Shown here: piece by piece, positions 25,003 through 33,698 of the stretch
How the letters are laid out: each line of letters starts with the position of its first letter
Numbering within the stretch: the stretch's first letter is position 1
From: CAYOHG01 sp964465125
GTDB lineage: Bacteria; Planctomycetota; Phycisphaerae; UBA1845; Fen-1342
Direction: 5' to 3'
Length of the DNA: 64,000 nucleotides
Assembly (NCBI GenBank): GCA_964465125.1
Contig: CAYXIO010000019.1
Location: 1-64,000, forward strand
The notes under the pieces: generated by a model
Databases searched by the model: none
Told to the model about the DNA's origin: nothing
The model's input: only the letters and a program-made list of their open reading frames with translations
Program-made: the position numbers and the translations under genes

Positions 25003-25982
25003 GGCGGTCCCGGCTCCAGCGCCGCCGCAAGCCGGGCGCCGATCTGCTCGAGGTTCTCGAAGTAGTCCGGCCGCAGCGGCTCGAGCCGCTCGACGCGCGC
25101 GGAGAGGGTGCGCGCCACGGCGTCCACCGTGGAGCGCGGGAACTGCGGCTCGTAGAACAGCACGCGGGCGTGCTCCCGACGCGCCAGGTCGACCAGCTCG
25201 ACCATGCGCCGCGGGGTCGGCTCCTTGCCCTCGATCTCGAAGGCGATCTGGCGCAGACCGTACGCGTCGGCGAGATAGCCGTAGGAAGGATGAAACACGA
25301 AGAACGCCCGGCCGCGACAGGGCGCGAGCATGTCGCTCAATCGGCTGTCGAGCTCGCGCAAGCGGCGCGTCGCGGCCTCCGCGCCGCGGGCGAATTCAGA
25401 ACCGTGCTCGGGCCATTCGGCCGCAAGGCTGGATCGAATGGTCTCCAACGCCACAATCATGCGACGCGGATCCATCCAGATGTGCGGGTCGACCTCGCCA
25501 CCACCTTCGTGATCGGGGTCATGACCGCCGATCTCAGCGGGGTCGTGCTCGCAGCCGCCCTCCAGCGTGCTCAGCCCGGCGCGCAGGTCCACCACGCGGG
25601 CGGCGCTCCTGCGCTCCGCCAATTGTTGGACGAGCCGCCGCTCCACCACCAGCCCGACCGTGAAAAACACGCGGGACTGCGAGACCTGCATCGCCAGCGT
25701 CGGCGACGGCTCGAAGGAGTGCGGCGACCGGCCCGGCGGCACGAGCGTGACCACCTCGATCCCCGAACCGGCCACCGCCGCCACGAGCGTGGACACCGGC
25801 GCCACGCCCGCGACCACGACCGGCGCGGCGGGCGCGCCGGCTTCCGTCGACGCGCCGGGCACGGCGCGCCCGCATCCGCTCAAGCCGCCGATCAGCAGCA
25901 GAATTGCAGGCCGCAGCGCGAACCACAGGGAGTCGCGTCCCGTGCGTTCGGTCCGCAGCCGATTCGAGAGCAGGGTGTGCAC
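24999..25982 (-). CDS. znuA: metal-binding lipoprotein of the ABC importer, ZnuA type
   Basis: 327 residues from GTG at 25982, preceded by AAGGGGCG. The lipobox is LSGC (about residue 37). GRSPHSFEPSP, DPHIWMDP and HPSYGYLA carry the three His ligands of cluster A-I family binding proteins. A His/Asp-rich loop (CEHDPAEIGGHDPDHE) precedes DPHIWMDP, as in ZnuA proteins, which favours zinc. It is anchored in the periplasmic face of the membrane. It begins 4 bases after the regulator gene stop. Confidence 0.9.
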   Translation of the reverse strand: MHTLLSNRLRTERTGRDSLWFALRPAILLLIGGLSGCGRAVPGASTEAGAPAAPVVVAGVAPVSTLVAAVAGSGIEVVTLVPPGRSPHSFEPSPTLAMQVSQSRVFFTVGLVVERRLVQQLAERRSAARVVDLRAGLSTLEGGCEHDPAEIGGHDPDHEGGGEVDPHIWMDPRRMIVALETIRSSLAAEWPEHGSEFARGAEAATRRLRELDSRLSDMLAPCRGRAFFVFHPSYGYLADAYGLRQIAFEIEGKEPTPRRMVELVDLARREHARVLFYEPQFPRSTVDAVARTLSARVERLEPLRPDYFENLEQIGARLAAALEPGPP

Positions 25983-25985
25983 GGT

Positions 25986-26300
25986 TCAGCGCCCCTTGCG
26001 GGCAGCCGCGTGGGCGCGCCCGGCCGGCCGCCCGCCGCGCCGGCGCTGACACACGACGTGCACTTCGTGGCATTCGTCGCACGTGCTCAGCGAGTGATCG
26101 CAGACGAACTCCACCCAGTGCTTGCGCTGGTTGGGCGTGAGCGTTCCGCGTCCCCGGCACAGCGGGCAGATGTTCTGGAGCGCCGCGAGCACCGCCGTGC
26201 GAATGAACTCCGAGCGGTTGCTCACGCCGGCGAGCGCCTCCAGCAGCGCCGCGTCGGCCTTGAACGTGACGATCTCGCCTTTCGCTCCGATCCGGTTCAC
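25986..26300 (-). CDS. ribbon-helix-helix regulator with C-terminal zinc-finger-like domain
   Basis: 104 residues from GTG at 26300, chosen because AGAGGG lies 7 bases upstream; GTG at 26318 is the alternative. The N-terminus (residues about 8-42, GEIVTFKADAALLEALAGVSNRSEFIRTAVLAAL) is a CopG/NikR-like ribbon-helix-helix. The C-terminal half has CPLC, H61, C67, H69, CDECH, H81 and C84, enough ligands for one or two zinc sites. It lacks the NikR ACT-type nickel domain. Its place as first gene of the zinc importer operon, 4 bases from znuA, points to a metal-responsive repressor of that operon. Confidence 0.7.
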   Translation of the reverse strand: MNRIGAKGEIVTFKADAALLEALAGVSNRSEFIRTAVLAALQNICPLCRGRGTLTPNQRKHWVEFVCDHSLSTCDECHEVHVVCQRRRGGRPAGRAHAAARKGR

Positions 26301-26352
26301 GTGAACACCCTCTGGCACCAGCGCCCGGCCGCGCGGCGCGGCCGCCGGTAGA

Positions 26353-26380
26353 TTAATACATCGTAATACCAGCGGGTCAA
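26353..26380 (-). promoter_or_regulatory. promoter and tandem-repeat operator of the zinc importer operon
   Basis: On the - strand, TTGACC (26380-26375), 16 bases, TATTAA (26358-26353). Two copies of TAATAC on the + strand (26354-26359 and 26364-26369) repeat with a 10-base period and lie in the spacer and -10. One-turn tandem half-sites suit a ribbon-helix-helix protein. Confidence 0.5.
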
Positions 26381-26467
26381 GTCGGAAACCGGTCGGCGTG
26401 ATCCATGGGGGCCTGGAGGAAGGCTACGCCCGCTCACTCGACGTGCGCGGCGCGGCGAAAACCGCGT

Positions 26468-26764
26468 CTAGCCGCGGAAGCAGCGCGCGTAGACGCGCTC
26501 CCACTCGTCGATCGGAGAATCCTCGCCAAACGCGGCGATCGTCTCACCCGCCCGGCGGTATCGATCGCCCAGGTATTCGATGGGATCCGCGTCATGCTCG
26601 CAGGCGGCGGGATTGCGGCTCACGATCCATTGACCGTCGTTGAACCGCAGAATGCTGGCCTCGGACTCCGTCGCGCGGATCACGACGTCCGCGCCGTCGG
26701 CGGCGATCCAGCGATCAATCTCGGGCCGAAAGGTCGATGTGTGCACAGCCACTGTGAGCGGCAT
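26468..26764 (-). CDS. hypothetical protein, about 98 residues
   Basis: 98 residues from the ATG at 26764; a longer frame up to 26824 has a basic, low-complexity N-terminus and was not chosen. The sequence (PLTVAVHTSTFRPEIDRWIAADGADVVIRATESEASILRFNDGQW) alternates short strands and helices, with no signal peptide and no membrane segment. I do not recognise the family. It is isolated, with the zinc operon downstream and a 371-base gap upstream. Confidence 0.5.
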   Translation of the reverse strand: MPLTVAVHTSTFRPEIDRWIAADGADVVIRATESEASILRFNDGQWIVSRNPAACEHDADPIEYLGDRYRRAGETIAAFGEDSPIDEWERVYARCFRG

Positions 26765-27135
26765 GAGGTGCTCCCGCGCGAAACCGGTTCCTGGCGGCGT
26801 CCGTCGAGGTCCACGGCGATGCATCGACGTGAGCCTGCGCGCTCCCTTGAGCCATGAGCCTGCTTCGCAGCCGAAAGGCGCGATAAGCGTCGGTGGGCGG
26901 CCAATCCTGCTCGGCGGTCGCCAGCCCGCCGAACCAGCCGCTGCTCGGTCGAGCAGCTACCTGCAACCCACCCACACGTGAAGAGTTCTTAGCTGAACCG
27001 CCTGCGCATGTAAAGCGACCAAGCTGTCAATAATTCTGGAATCGCTTTCAGCGTTGGGCCGTTCGGAGCGGAGACGCTCCTTGCCTTGGTGGAGCCTGAT
27101 TGGATAACCTATTGAATCTGCATATCTTACGCCGC
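26765..27135. other. 371-base intergenic stretch
   Basis: No gene is supported here. The part around 27000-27130 is AT-richer than the flanks and includes the GAGA-loop hairpin at 27065-27080. The rest shows nothing clear. Confidence 0.5.
27065..27080. terminator. hairpin with GAGA tetraloop (possible terminator or RNA element)
   Basis: GGAGCG (27065-27070), GAGA loop, CGCTCC (27075-27080). It lies 56 bases past the stop of the large secreted gene on the - strand. No T-run follows on either strand, so intrinsic termination is doubtful. Confidence 0.3.
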
Positions 27136-30060
27136 CTACGGCGACAGAACAAAAACGCCGAAGTCATCTGCCGAGCGAGAGCCGTCCAGCCCGCGCCCCC
27201 ACCGAAAAATCCGTTTGCTTCCGGTAAACGAGTTGGTCTGAGTCAACTGCGTGGAGAGACGCACGCGCATACCGGCCGCGATCGCGCTTCGGCCCGCACG
27301 ATCCCATGGGATCGTCAGCACGAGCATCGTCGCTCCGCTGGCGGTCTTTCGCGGCTCAACTGTACAGCCCTCCGCGTCGGCCGCGCCGAAGCCGTCCGCG
27401 GGCGCCACCGTCGGCTGGGTATTCAGGTTGCGGACGACGAGCTCGGTAGGCCTCGGCGAATCGGACCGCGCGAGGCCGACGCGCAGCTCGGCGTTCTCGC
27501 TGAGCGCGTTTGGAATCGCCCACGCCAGACGCAGCTCGCCTGGTGTATACGCCGCGTGCATCGCCGGAAGGCTGTCCGCACCGCGGCTGCCCGGTCGGAG
27601 CGGGTCGCTCGGCTGCAACTCCGCGACTCGGAAGGCCGGCTGGCTCACGTCCGCTGCCGCGCCGGGTCTGATCGGCAGCACCTTTCGAACGACCTGCGCC
27701 AGGTCGACACGCGCGCCGTCATACGAGATCAGCCAGTGAATCACGCATTGATCGAACGGCGTCGCTTGGTCGGCGCGCAAGGCGGCCTTCACGCTCACGC
27801 GGTCGCCCGCTGCGCCGCGGACGGCCTGCGCGCTGAAATCGCATCGAATGGGCGAGTCGCGTTCGAGAACCAGTTGCGCGAAACCCTGCGCGACGGCCGC
27901 CGGCAGAATCAGCTCCAACGTGGCGTCGCCTTCCTGCTCGATATCGATGCTGCGCGGGGCGCTGATCCACGGCGACGCGAGGGTCAGTTGGGCGTCGCTT
28001 TCCGCCCGCTGCAAATCCAGCGAAAAGAACATGGGACGAGCGATTGAAGCCACCAGTATCGCGTTTCCGGGCAGGTCGTACAGCGCCAAGGATCGCTGCT
28101 CGAAGTCCATTGCTTGCAGCGCGCCCGCGGCGAGCTGAACCGGCGCCAGCGCCACCGGCAACGTGTGGTTCGCCTTTGGAAACAGCAAGGCAAGCTGGTG
28201 CTCACCCGCAAGAAAGACGTGCCCGTCGTAGGCATCCGGCGTGCCGGAAAGCGCTCCGCCGTACTGCATCCCGTTCAGCAGGTGAACGGCGGTCGCGAAG
28301 CCGATCAGGCTGGCGCGCGGGTTGAAGTCCCTGGACACCAGGCCGCGCCGGCGCATCGGATCGCGCGGGTCGTCGGAGGGATCGCGCAGATCGAGCCAGA
28401 CGACCCCGCCCACACCGCGGCGCGCGGCCTCTACGAAATAACGCAGCACGCCGACGGCGTCGGCGATCGACCCCACGCCGCTGATGGGGTCGGGACGATG
28501 CAGCCAGCGATGCGCGGCGGTCCATGCAACGCGTGCAAATGCGTCGGATTGAAGCAGCTCCAGTGCGGCGGCCGCATCCCCTTCGCTGCGCAGCGCGGAC
28601 GCCATTCCGCCGGTCGACGGCTCCAGCAAGCCCGCGGCGGCTCCGTCCCCCCCGAGCACCACCGCGGGTGGCAGCACCTCCGCGTCCGGGACAAGCTTCC
28701 GCAGCCGCTCTTGCAGCGCGGCGCACGCTTCCAACCACTCGGGCGGCTGACCGGCTCGTGGCGAAGACATCGGAGTCAGGAAGCGCACGCGGCGGCCGAA
28801 TCGCCGCGCCACCTCCGTCAGCAGCCGCTCCTGTCGTGCCGCAAACTCGCCATCCGTCACGTCCGCCGGCGGATCGCACACGATGAGCTGACAGGCGATG
28901 TCGCGCCGATTGAGACTCTCGATCACGCCGTCCAGCGCCCCGAAATCGAAGCGGCCGGCCTGCGGCTCCAACTCGGACCAGGGCAGATCGATGACCAGCA
29001 GATGCACTCCCAGCTCGTCGGCCAGCTCGATTTCGAGCGCCCGGTCGACCGCCGGCTCGCGCAGCAGGTTCGAGTGAACCCCGAAAAAGGTCGCGCGGCC
29101 GCGCGGCCGCGCGCGGTTGCTCGGCGTAACGGCGATGCTGCTTTCGAAAGTGACCGGCTGCGGCGCGACACCCAACACCTGCGCACTCAGCCGGTGGAGG
29201 CCGGGCTCGTCGAAGCGGCGGGTTGCGGGCACGTCCTGGCGCGAGCGGAAATCCGCTCCGCTCTTGGGCAGCGAGATGGATGCCTGGGTGGAGTCGACCA
29301 CCCGGCCGAGCGAGTCATTCCAGTCAAACTTGATGCTCAGCCGCAAGTCCGTGGTTCGGGAGAGATTCTCCAGCGTCAGGGCCGCCTGCACAGTCGAGCC
29401 GGGCTCGTAAAGCCGAGTGGCTCGGTCGAATTTCCACGAGGCGCCGACCATTCCTTCGCGCGGGGCGTCGTGCTCGACCTCGAGATCGTCGATGAAGACC
29501 ACCTGCCGGCCGCGTTCGCGCGTCTGCACGACCAGCCCGATCACCTCGATCGGCCACGCCAGGGTCGGCTTGGCGCCCGGCGCGGCGCCGGCCTCACGCA
29601 GCTTGCTCGAATCCAGCTCGGTCGAGACGCGGCCCCACTTGCGGCGATGCGAAATCCTCAGCGGCGTCGACTCAAAAACGTGATCCGCCGAGTCTCGCAA
29701 TCGGAACGCAAGCGAGGCGTCGCCTTCGTTGACCCAGACCTGGGCCGCGACGCGCGTCGCGTGCTCGAAGCGCGTGGGCAGTCGATAGCGGAAACCGACT
29801 GTCGCAGCGGCCTGCCCCGATGAGGGGACCTCCACGGCGAGACTGCGCTGCCCGCGGGCCGGGATGTTGGTGGAGGAGACCCTGCAATCCGCCAGCGGCG
29901 CGCCGTTCGCCGCGATCACGCCGGCCGCGACGGATTCGTCGTCGAAGTCGGCGATCACGGTGACGACCGGCTCGTCGGCGCTCGAGCGCGCCGCATGGCC
30001 CAGTAGCGCCAGCATGGCCAGCAGCGTCGCGAACCCATCCACGCACAGCTTCCGGCTCAT
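27136..30060 (-). CDS. large secreted protein with glycosidase-like TIM-barrel and CBM9-like C-terminus
   Basis: 974 residues from the ATG at 30060, where the signal peptide (LCVDGFATLLAMLALLGHAA) begins. Residues about 30-190 look like a beta-sandwich binding domain (VTVIADFDDES..., VVFIDDLEVEHD). Residues about 330-620 suggest a TIM barrel of the GH5/39/42 kind (LVIDLPWSELEPQAGRFDFGALDGVIESLNRRDI). The C-terminal about 190 residues resemble a CBM9/DOMON-like domain (GELRLAWAIPNALSENAELRVGLA ... LVLTIPWDRAGRSAIAAGMRVRL). Catalytic residues cannot be assigned. It overlaps the upstream glycosyltransferase-like gene by 4 bases and is the last gene of that operon. Confidence 0.65.
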   Translation of the reverse strand: MSRKLCVDGFATLLAMLALLGHAARSSADEPVVTVIADFDDESVAAGVIAANGAPLADCRVSSTNIPARGQRSLAVEVPSSGQAAATVGFRYRLPTRFEHATRVAAQVWVNEGDASLAFRLRDSADHVFESTPLRISHRRKWGRVSTELDSSKLREAGAAPGAKPTLAWPIEVIGLVVQTRERGRQVVFIDDLEVEHDAPREGMVGASWKFDRATRLYEPGSTVQAALTLENLSRTTDLRLSIKFDWNDSLGRVVDSTQASISLPKSGADFRSRQDVPATRRFDEPGLHRLSAQVLGVAPQPVTFESSIAVTPSNRARPRGRATFFGVHSNLLREPAVDRALEIELADELGVHLLVIDLPWSELEPQAGRFDFGALDGVIESLNRRDIACQLIVCDPPADVTDGEFAARQERLLTEVARRFGRRVRFLTPMSSPRAGQPPEWLEACAALQERLRKLVPDAEVLPPAVVLGGDGAAAGLLEPSTGGMASALRSEGDAAAALELLQSDAFARVAWTAAHRWLHRPDPISGVGSIADAVGVLRYFVEAARRGVGGVVWLDLRDPSDDPRDPMRRRGLVSRDFNPRASLIGFATAVHLLNGMQYGGALSGTPDAYDGHVFLAGEHQLALLFPKANHTLPVALAPVQLAAGALQAMDFEQRSLALYDLPGNAILVASIARPMFFSLDLQRAESDAQLTLASPWISAPRSIDIEQEGDATLELILPAAVAQGFAQLVLERDSPIRCDFSAQAVRGAAGDRVSVKAALRADQATPFDQCVIHWLISYDGARVDLAQVVRKVLPIRPGAAADVSQPAFRVAELQPSDPLRPGSRGADSLPAMHAAYTPGELRLAWAIPNALSENAELRVGLARSDSPRPTELVVRNLNTQPTVAPADGFGAADAEGCTVEPRKTASGATMLVLTIPWDRAGRSAIAAGMRVRLSTQLTQTNSFTGSKRIFRWGRGLDGSRSADDFGVFVLSP

Positions 30061-31871
30061 GGCGCGAGCCCGGCCAGCGCGCGGAGCGCCTGCACGCGGT
30101 GAACCTGGCGATGACCGGCGAGCAGTTGCTGGCGCGCCCGCTGCGCGCGCTGATTCCATGCCTTCCGATTGCGGCTCGCGTCCGCGGCGAGCCGGCGCAA
30201 GTCCGCGGGACCGGAGATCAATGCCAGATGCTCGCCCGGGTTGAGCACGCCGCCCAGCCAGTCCGCCGCCCGCTTGCGCTGAGGACCGTGCAGAACCGTG
30301 GGCCAGCCGAGTCCCGCGGCCGAGATCAGCGCGGGCGTCAGCAGCTCCGCCGGCGGGACGACCACGCCCGCCAGCGGCCGCAACCTGCGCCGATCGTCGG
30401 ATAGTTCTTGCCATTCGTCCCCCAGTCGAAACGGGCGAAGGTCGTCGGGCCAGCCGCGTCCCACCAGCTTCCACGGTTTGCCGGACGCGCGCAACCCCTC
30501 AGCGATTCTTTGCGCGGCCAGCGAAGGAATCAAGACTTGCTCGATCAGCTTCAGAAACTCCCGCCGCAGCCAATCCTCGCGCAGAGCCACGCCGCAGGCG
30601 CGCTCCGCCGTACACAGCAGATCGTCGGGATTCTGGTCTGAGCCCTCGGCAAGCCGTCGATCCGTCGCTTGCTCCAGCGCCGCCCACAGCGCGCGCTGCG
30701 TGGGCTGCTCCACTTTCACGGCGCCGGCGGACGAGTCAACCCAGTCGGCAATCAGGACGATCTCATCGGACGCGGCGTCGTGTGATTCCACCGCGGCATC
30801 GGCCTCCGAAAGGCCCCAGTACCACCCTCGGGTGCGCTCCGCCGCGCCTGGCCCGATGCGGCCGAGCGCCTCGGTGACGCGCGGCGAGGCGCCCAGCAGC
30901 CACTGGCGCGCGTCCGGCGGTGCGTCCGGAACGTCCCGCAGGCCGCCAACCAGGCGCGCCGCAACCGCGTCGAGCCGCAGCGGCAAGCTCGTCGGATCGT
31001 GGTTGATTCCCAGCACGATCGACGGCCGGAGGCCGGCCAGGAGGCGGCAGTGCGGCAACGGGTGAGCACGATCCGGTCCATCGAGCACCGCCGCGCCCGC
31101 CGGCAGGCCCTCGACCTCCGCCGCGGACACCAGTTCGCGTGCGAGCCGGTGCTCGGTCCGATTCGGACGCAGGGCGAGAATGGCGATCGCGCCGGTGGGC
31201 GGCAGCTCGGACTGCCGCGCCGCCTGCGCCTGGAGTTCGTCCAGTTTCGCGCGACGCTGAACGGCGATCCGCTCCGCCGCGCGCTGGCAAACGCCGCGAG
31301 TGCGCTCCAACGAGGCCTCGGGCACATCCGGAAGTGCGATCAAGCGCAGCGGCGGCAGCGTCCCTTCGCGAACTTCCAGGAACTTGACCAGCCACTCCTC
31401 CGGCGAGGCGGAATCGACAAAGGCCAGCCGGCCCGTTCGCAGGTCGGCTGACCAGTCATACAACCGCAGCAGCGCCGCGAGCGCGCAGGCGTCATCGACG
31501 AACACAAAGAGCGTCTGGTGACCGCTCAGCCGCCGCAACAGCAGCTCGATCTCGGCCCCGGTCGAGAGGACCGGCAGCGCGGCGTTGCCCTCCTGGGGAC
31601 GCCAGCCCGCCAGCAGCGCCCGAGCGCGCGTGCGCGGCGCCGCGACGCCGCAGCGCCAGGTCCTCGATGCGTCGTTGGATGGGCGCTGGCCGGTCGGCGA
31701 CCCATCGAGCGCCAGCACGGGGCTCCAGTCCGCGGGCGGCGGAATGACGTCGAGCTCTCGGGCGAGCGCGGAATCGGCCTGTGCGAGCGCGGCCCGGTTG
31801 GCGTCCCAAACGCTCGGCACGAGTGCCAGCGGCCGACCTGCGTCGAGGGAGTCGAGTCGAAGTTCGGACAT
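30057..31871 (-). CDS. glycosyltransferase-like protein (possible GT family 1 type)
   Basis: 604 residues from the ATG at 31871. No signal peptide and no membrane helix. The C-terminal part (KPWKLVGRGWPDDLRPFRLGDEWQ ... ELLTPALISAAGLGWPTVLHGP ... DLRRLAADASRNRKAWNQRAQRARQQLL) resembles the last domain of family-1-type transferases (PF13524-like), including the final helix with repeated RA. The N-terminal half is a divergent Rossmann-like region. The family call is tentative. It is cytoplasmic, 7 bases from the small membrane protein gene and overlapping the secreted gene by 4. Confidence 0.55.
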   Translation of the reverse strand: MSELRLDSLDAGRPLALVPSVWDANRAALAQADSALARELDVIPPPADWSPVLALDGSPTGQRPSNDASRTWRCGVAAPRTRARALLAGWRPQEGNAALPVLSTGAEIELLLRRLSGHQTLFVFVDDACALAALLRLYDWSADLRTGRLAFVDSASPEEWLVKFLEVREGTLPPLRLIALPDVPEASLERTRGVCQRAAERIAVQRRAKLDELQAQAARQSELPPTGAIAILALRPNRTEHRLARELVSAAEVEGLPAGAAVLDGPDRAHPLPHCRLLAGLRPSIVLGINHDPTSLPLRLDAVAARLVGGLRDVPDAPPDARQWLLGASPRVTEALGRIGPGAAERTRGWYWGLSEADAAVESHDAASDEIVLIADWVDSSAGAVKVEQPTQRALWAALEQATDRRLAEGSDQNPDDLLCTAERACGVALREDWLRREFLKLIEQVLIPSLAAQRIAEGLRASGKPWKLVGRGWPDDLRPFRLGDEWQELSDDRRRLRPLAGVVVPPAELLTPALISAAGLGWPTVLHGPQRKRAADWLGGVLNPGEHLALISGPADLRRLAADASRNRKAWNQRAQRARQQLLAGHRQVHRVQALRALAGLAP

Positions 31872-31878
31872 GCGCGAC

Positions 31879-32040
31879 TCAGCGGCGCGCGCCGGTCTGC
31901 ACGGCAATGCCGATCAGGATGGCCAGGCACGCGGCGAACAGGAGCAGCCAGACGAAGGCGGGCAGCGACGAGCGCGGCAGCTCCGCACCCAGCGGGCGGT
32001 TGGAGTCACGCGCGTCCGGTTTCTGCGACGAAGCGGTCAT
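31879..32040 (-). CDS. 53-residue single-pass membrane protein
   Basis: The ATG at 32040 overlaps the AI-2E permease stop by four bases (ATGA) and GGAG lies upstream. The protein has a polar, Pro/Ser-containing N-terminal half (about 26 residues) and one membrane helix (FVWLLLFAACLAILIGIAV), then TGARR. It was hidden inside a longer spurious frame. The tight coupling to both neighbours makes it a real gene. Function unknown; it may be a small partner of the permease or of the glycosyltransferase-like protein. Confidence 0.7.
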   Translation of the reverse strand: MTASSQKPDARDSNRPLGAELPRSSLPAFVWLLLFAACLAILIGIAVQTGARR

Positions 32041-33203
32041 AGTTTCTCCGCGGGCGCCGGGGCAACGGGCGGCTGTGGTTTCTCCGGCGTGCGCGCCGCC
32101 GCCGGCGCCTCGGCTGGAGCCGCCGCCGCCAGGCGACGCAGCTCCGGAAGCGCATACTCGATCCCGAGCGACTTGAGCGTACTGGCCAGCGGAATCACGA
32201 GCAACATCCCCAGCAGGCCAGCCACCTGAGCGCCGATCAGCAGCGCCACCACCGTGGTGACCGGATGCAGCCCCGCCGCACGGGATTCGATCAGCGGCGA
32301 GAGCAGGAACGACTCGATCGCCTGCACCAGCAGGTGGACACCCATCGCGAAGACCACCGGCCACAGCCAGGGTGCACCCGCGTCGGCAGATTGCAGGTAG
32401 GTCAGGAGGAACACCGGCGGCAGGGCCAGAATCGACATGAAAGGAACCAGGTTCAGCAGACCGGCCAGGACGCCCAGTGCCAGATTGTAGGGCACTCCCA
32501 CGATCAGCCAGCCAATCCCGCTCAGCGCGCCGACGCACGCGCAGACCACGACGCGGCCGCGAAAGAAATTGGAGACGGCGCGGTCGATCGTAACCCAGAT
32601 GCGGACGAGCGTCGGCCGGTAGGCAGCCGGCAGCAGTCCGTGAATCGTCGACTTGATGCGGTTGAATTCCACCACGAAGAAGAAAATGTACATCGGCAGC
32701 AGGGCCGCCAGCGTCAGGACGTACATCGCGTTTCCAAGAAACGCGCCCAGAGAGCCCGCCAGGCGCGTTCCCACCTGAGGACCGTATTGCTGAAGCAGGT
32801 TGCGGAGCCGTTCCGAGTCGGCCAGCAGTTCGCGCAGCCAGGGCAGGCTGGTATCCGTCCAGGTATGCAGATTCTCGGCATATTGCGGGATGTTGTCGAT
32901 CAGCCGGAGTAGCTGCGCCGTCGCGATCGCGCCGATCAGGCCGACCCCGAGCACGATCAGCAACACTCCCGCCGCGGCCGAAAACACGCGCGCAATGCGG
33001 CAGCGCGATTCCAGGTAGTTCACCAGCGGATTGAGGATGTAGGCGATCGCCAGCGCGACGGCGATCGGGGTCAGCACCTGCTGCAAGGCCCTGGCCGCCA
33101 GGACGATCAGCAGCGCCGCAACCAGCAGCCCGCCGAAACGCGCCCAGCGGCGCGCGTCTTCACTCAGCCGGGGAAGGTAGCGTTCCATGCCGGAGCTGCT
33201 CAT
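32037..33203 (-). CDS. AI-2E family transporter
   Basis: 388 residues with about eight membrane helices. GGLLVAALLIVLAARALQQVLTPIAVALAIAYILNPLVNYLE, LAALLPMYIFFFVVEFNRIKSTIHGLLP, and IGWLIVGVPYNLALGVLAGLLNLVPFMSILALPPVFL are typical of the PF01594 family. Members export autoinducer-2, ions or other solutes; which one here is unknown. The tail (about 355-388) is Ala/Pro-rich and cytoplasmic. It is the first gene of an overlapping four-gene run (53-residue protein, glycosyltransferase-like, secreted glycosidase-like). Confidence 0.88.
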   Translation of the reverse strand: MSSSGMERYLPRLSEDARRWARFGGLLVAALLIVLAARALQQVLTPIAVALAIAYILNPLVNYLESRCRIARVFSAAAGVLLIVLGVGLIGAIATAQLLRLIDNIPQYAENLHTWTDTSLPWLRELLADSERLRNLLQQYGPQVGTRLAGSLGAFLGNAMYVLTLAALLPMYIFFFVVEFNRIKSTIHGLLPAAYRPTLVRIWVTIDRAVSNFFRGRVVVCACVGALSGIGWLIVGVPYNLALGVLAGLLNLVPFMSILALPPVFLLTYLQSADAGAPWLWPVVFAMGVHLLVQAIESFLLSPLIESRAAGLHPVTTVVALLIGAQVAGLLGMLLVIPLASTLKSLGIEYALPELRRLAAAAPAEAPAAARTPEKPQPPVAPAPAEKL

Positions 33204-33262
33204 CGAGCCCCCTGCGCGCCAAGGACCCAGTGAAACTCGATGCGGCGTGCCGAGCGGACGGG

Positions 33263-33682
33263 CTAGTCGGCGCGTGAGAAAGCCGCGAGACTCACGTCAT
33301 ACTTGTCGAACGCGATGGAGAGATCGAGCACCTCGTTGAAGTCCTCGATCCGGTCCGATTCCTGCCGCCCGAGGAAACCGGCCTCGACCAGCAGAAACAC
33401 CATCTCGCCGAAATCGCGCGTCGTGTGGATGCTCCAGCGCGAGAGCACCAGCGGCGCCAGCGGCCCCCACATCTTCATGGCCAGCTCGACCAGCGCCAGG
33501 CACAGATCCTGCCCGGTCACGTGCCGCGGCTCATCGTGGGCGGCGGCCTTGACCCCGTGCACCCGGCGGGTGGCGTGCGCCAGCCCGAGCCGAAGGAACT
33601 CGAACGCCTCCAGCGGATAGCGCCCGTCGGCCCGAATCAGCCGCTCCAACTGCCGCGTACGATCGTTTACGCGCGAACTCAT
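33263..33682 (-). CDS. Minf_1886-family protein
   Basis: 139 residues from the ATG at 33682. The sequence RYPLEAFEFLRLGLAHATRRVHG, HVTGQDLCLALVELAMKMWGPLAPLVLSRW and TRDFGEMVFLLVEAGFLGRQESDRIEDF follows the Minf_1886 family, found in planctomycetes and verrucomicrobia. Soluble, helical, function unknown. It starts 17 bases after the stop of the PSP1-type gene on the same strand, so it is probably in one operon with it. Confidence 0.8.
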   Translation of the reverse strand: MSSRVNDRTRQLERLIRADGRYPLEAFEFLRLGLAHATRRVHGVKAAAHDEPRHVTGQDLCLALVELAMKMWGPLAPLVLSRWSIHTTRDFGEMVFLLVEAGFLGRQESDRIEDFNEVLDLSIAFDKYDVSLAAFSRAD

Positions 33683-33698
33683 AGGCCCCTGACTCGCT

